DNA of 64,000 nucleotides. It comes from Bacillota bacterium. Lineage in GTDB: Bacteria; Bacillota; Clostridia; Oscillospirales; Ruminococcaceae. The position numbers and the translations under genes were made by a program. The stretch is from positions 62,001 to 126,000 of the forward strand of contig JAEZRC010000007.1 of the NCBI GenBank assembly GCA_023440965.1, given 5' to 3'. The notes under the pieces are model-generated. The model saw only the letters and a list, made by a program, of their open reading frames with translations. It was not told the origin of the DNA and did not search any database. Shown here in pieces: positions 63,386 through 64,000 of this stretch (its first letter is position 1; every line of letters begins with the position of its first letter).

Positions 63386-64000
63386 GAGGTTTGTCGGTGA
63401 AAACGACAAATATATTGATATACTTACAAAAGAATACGGCATTATTGAAGTCTCAGTAAAAGGTGCAAAAAAGATAATTAGTAAAGCATCAGGCTCAACG
63501 CAGATATATACCTACTCAAAATTCTGCTTTTCGCAGAAAGGGGATAGGTACTTTATGAATAGTTGTGAGCCTATTAAAGTTTTTTATAATATAAGGCTTG
63601 ATGTTAATAAATTCGCTTTGGCTTCTTATTTTTCCGAGTTATTAAAGTTTTCAGTTGTATCACAGGTTCCTTCTGAAAATGTTTTGCGTCTATTCTTAAA
63701 TACTCTTCATTATATGACAGAATCAACACGCTCTGAAGCCTTTCTAAAAAGCGTGTTTGAGTTACGTCTTATGACAGAAATTGGTCTTATGCCCGATTTG
63801 GTTGCCTGTGCTAAATGTCATGAATATACCTCTACAAAAAATTATTTCTATATAAATAATGGCTGCTTTATTTGTGAAAAATGTTATTCTGGAAATTTAT
63901 CAGATGATGTTATAGAAATAAATGAAGCTGTCTTACATACTTTGCGTTTTATACTTTTTTCAGAATTTAACAAACTTTTTAATTTTAAAATAAGCGATAA
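63351..64000 (+). CDS. recO: DNA repair protein RecO (3' end outside window)
   Basis: The first 216 residues are present. An N-terminal OB fold (ITTEGIVIRERFVGENDKYI, VSVKGAKKI) is followed by a helical domain with a four-Cys zinc site: CAKC (about 155-158) and CFICEKC (about 174-180). RecO mediates RecA loading with RecR. ATG 63351 lies behind GAGGAG, inside the end of yqzL. The frame is open to the window edge. Confidence 0.93.
   Translation, partial: MLITTEGIVIRERFVGENDKYIDILTKEYGIIEVSVKGAKKIISKASGSTQIYTYSKFCFSQKGDRYFMNSCEPIKVFYNIRLDVNKFALASYFSELLKFSVVSQVPSENVLRLFLNTLHYMTESTRSEAFLKSVFELRLMTEIGLMPDLVACAKCHEYTSTKNYFYINNGCFICEKCYSGNLSDDVIEINEAVLHTLRFILFSEFNKLFNFKISD

Overview
The window is AT-rich chromosomal DNA from a spore-forming, low-GC Gram-positive bacterium. 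It carries the whole spoIIIAA-AH operon plus yunB, ylbJ, yqfC and yqfD. It also has Clostridia-type features: T-box leaders, ferredoxin-dependent indolepyruvate oxidoreductase, GatCAB, and DnaD with a DnaC/DnaI-type loader. Gene order and the mix of functions suggest class Clostridia, probably a Ruminococcus-like member of the Oscillospirales. That placement is inference. I see no rRNA, tRNA, CRISPR array, insertion sequence, prophage or plasmid gene; this is mostly core genome.

Layout. 1-6.8 kb: end of an iron alcohol dehydrogenase gene, a large ABC exporter, a COG2509 flavoprotein, a Bax-inhibitor-type membrane protein and tcdA. 6.8-10.9 kb (minus strand): a T-box leader followed by iorA-iorB-paaK, an arylacetate/arylpyruvate module. 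10.9-13.1 kb: a CPBP protease and an AI-2E family permease. 13.2-18.6 kb: spoIIIAA-AH, then an Asp23 protein. 18.6-28.4 kb: nusB, a TsaD/Kae1-like gene, xseA, xseB, ispA, a PAP2-like gene, dxs, tlyA, nadK, argR and recN, tightly packed. 28.4-30 kb: T-box and tyrS. 30-32 kb (minus): dnaD-like and dnaC-like genes. 32-39.5 kb: miaB, a ylbF/ymcA-type gene, mutS, mutL, miaA. 39.5-50.5 kb: hfq, an HlyD-like gene, yggS, sepF, ylmH, divIVA, ileS, lspA, rluD, a HAD phosphatase and a split transketolase. 50.6-56.6 kb: yunB, ligA, gatCAB. 56.6-58.7 kb (minus): a LUD-domain gene, a small Cys protein and ylbJ. 58.8-64 kb: yqfC, yqfD, phoH, ybeY, dgkA, era, yqzL and the start of recO.

How the genes work together. 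Three sporulation blocks share apparent mother-cell (sigma-E-like) control. Housekeeping blocks link isoprenoid precursors (dxs, ispA), DNA repair (recN, mutSL, ligA, recO, xseAB), tRNA and rRNA modification (miaA, miaB, tcdA, rluD, tlyA), and division and envelope functions (sepF, divIVA, lspA).

The most interesting point is the iorAB-paaK operon. Its leader looks like a tryptophan-specific T-box: a UGG specifier, and a C in the T-box that would pair with the G73 of bacterial tRNA-Trp. The tyrS T-box 18 kb away has UAC and U, as expected for Tyr. Induction by uncharged tRNA-Trp suggests the enzymes build tryptophan from indoleacetate by reductive carboxylation rather than degrade it. A second point is the ylbJ-yqfC gap, where one sigma-E-like element appears to read in both directions. 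Many start codons given here were moved to the codon best placed behind a ribosome binding site; several are TTG or GTG.
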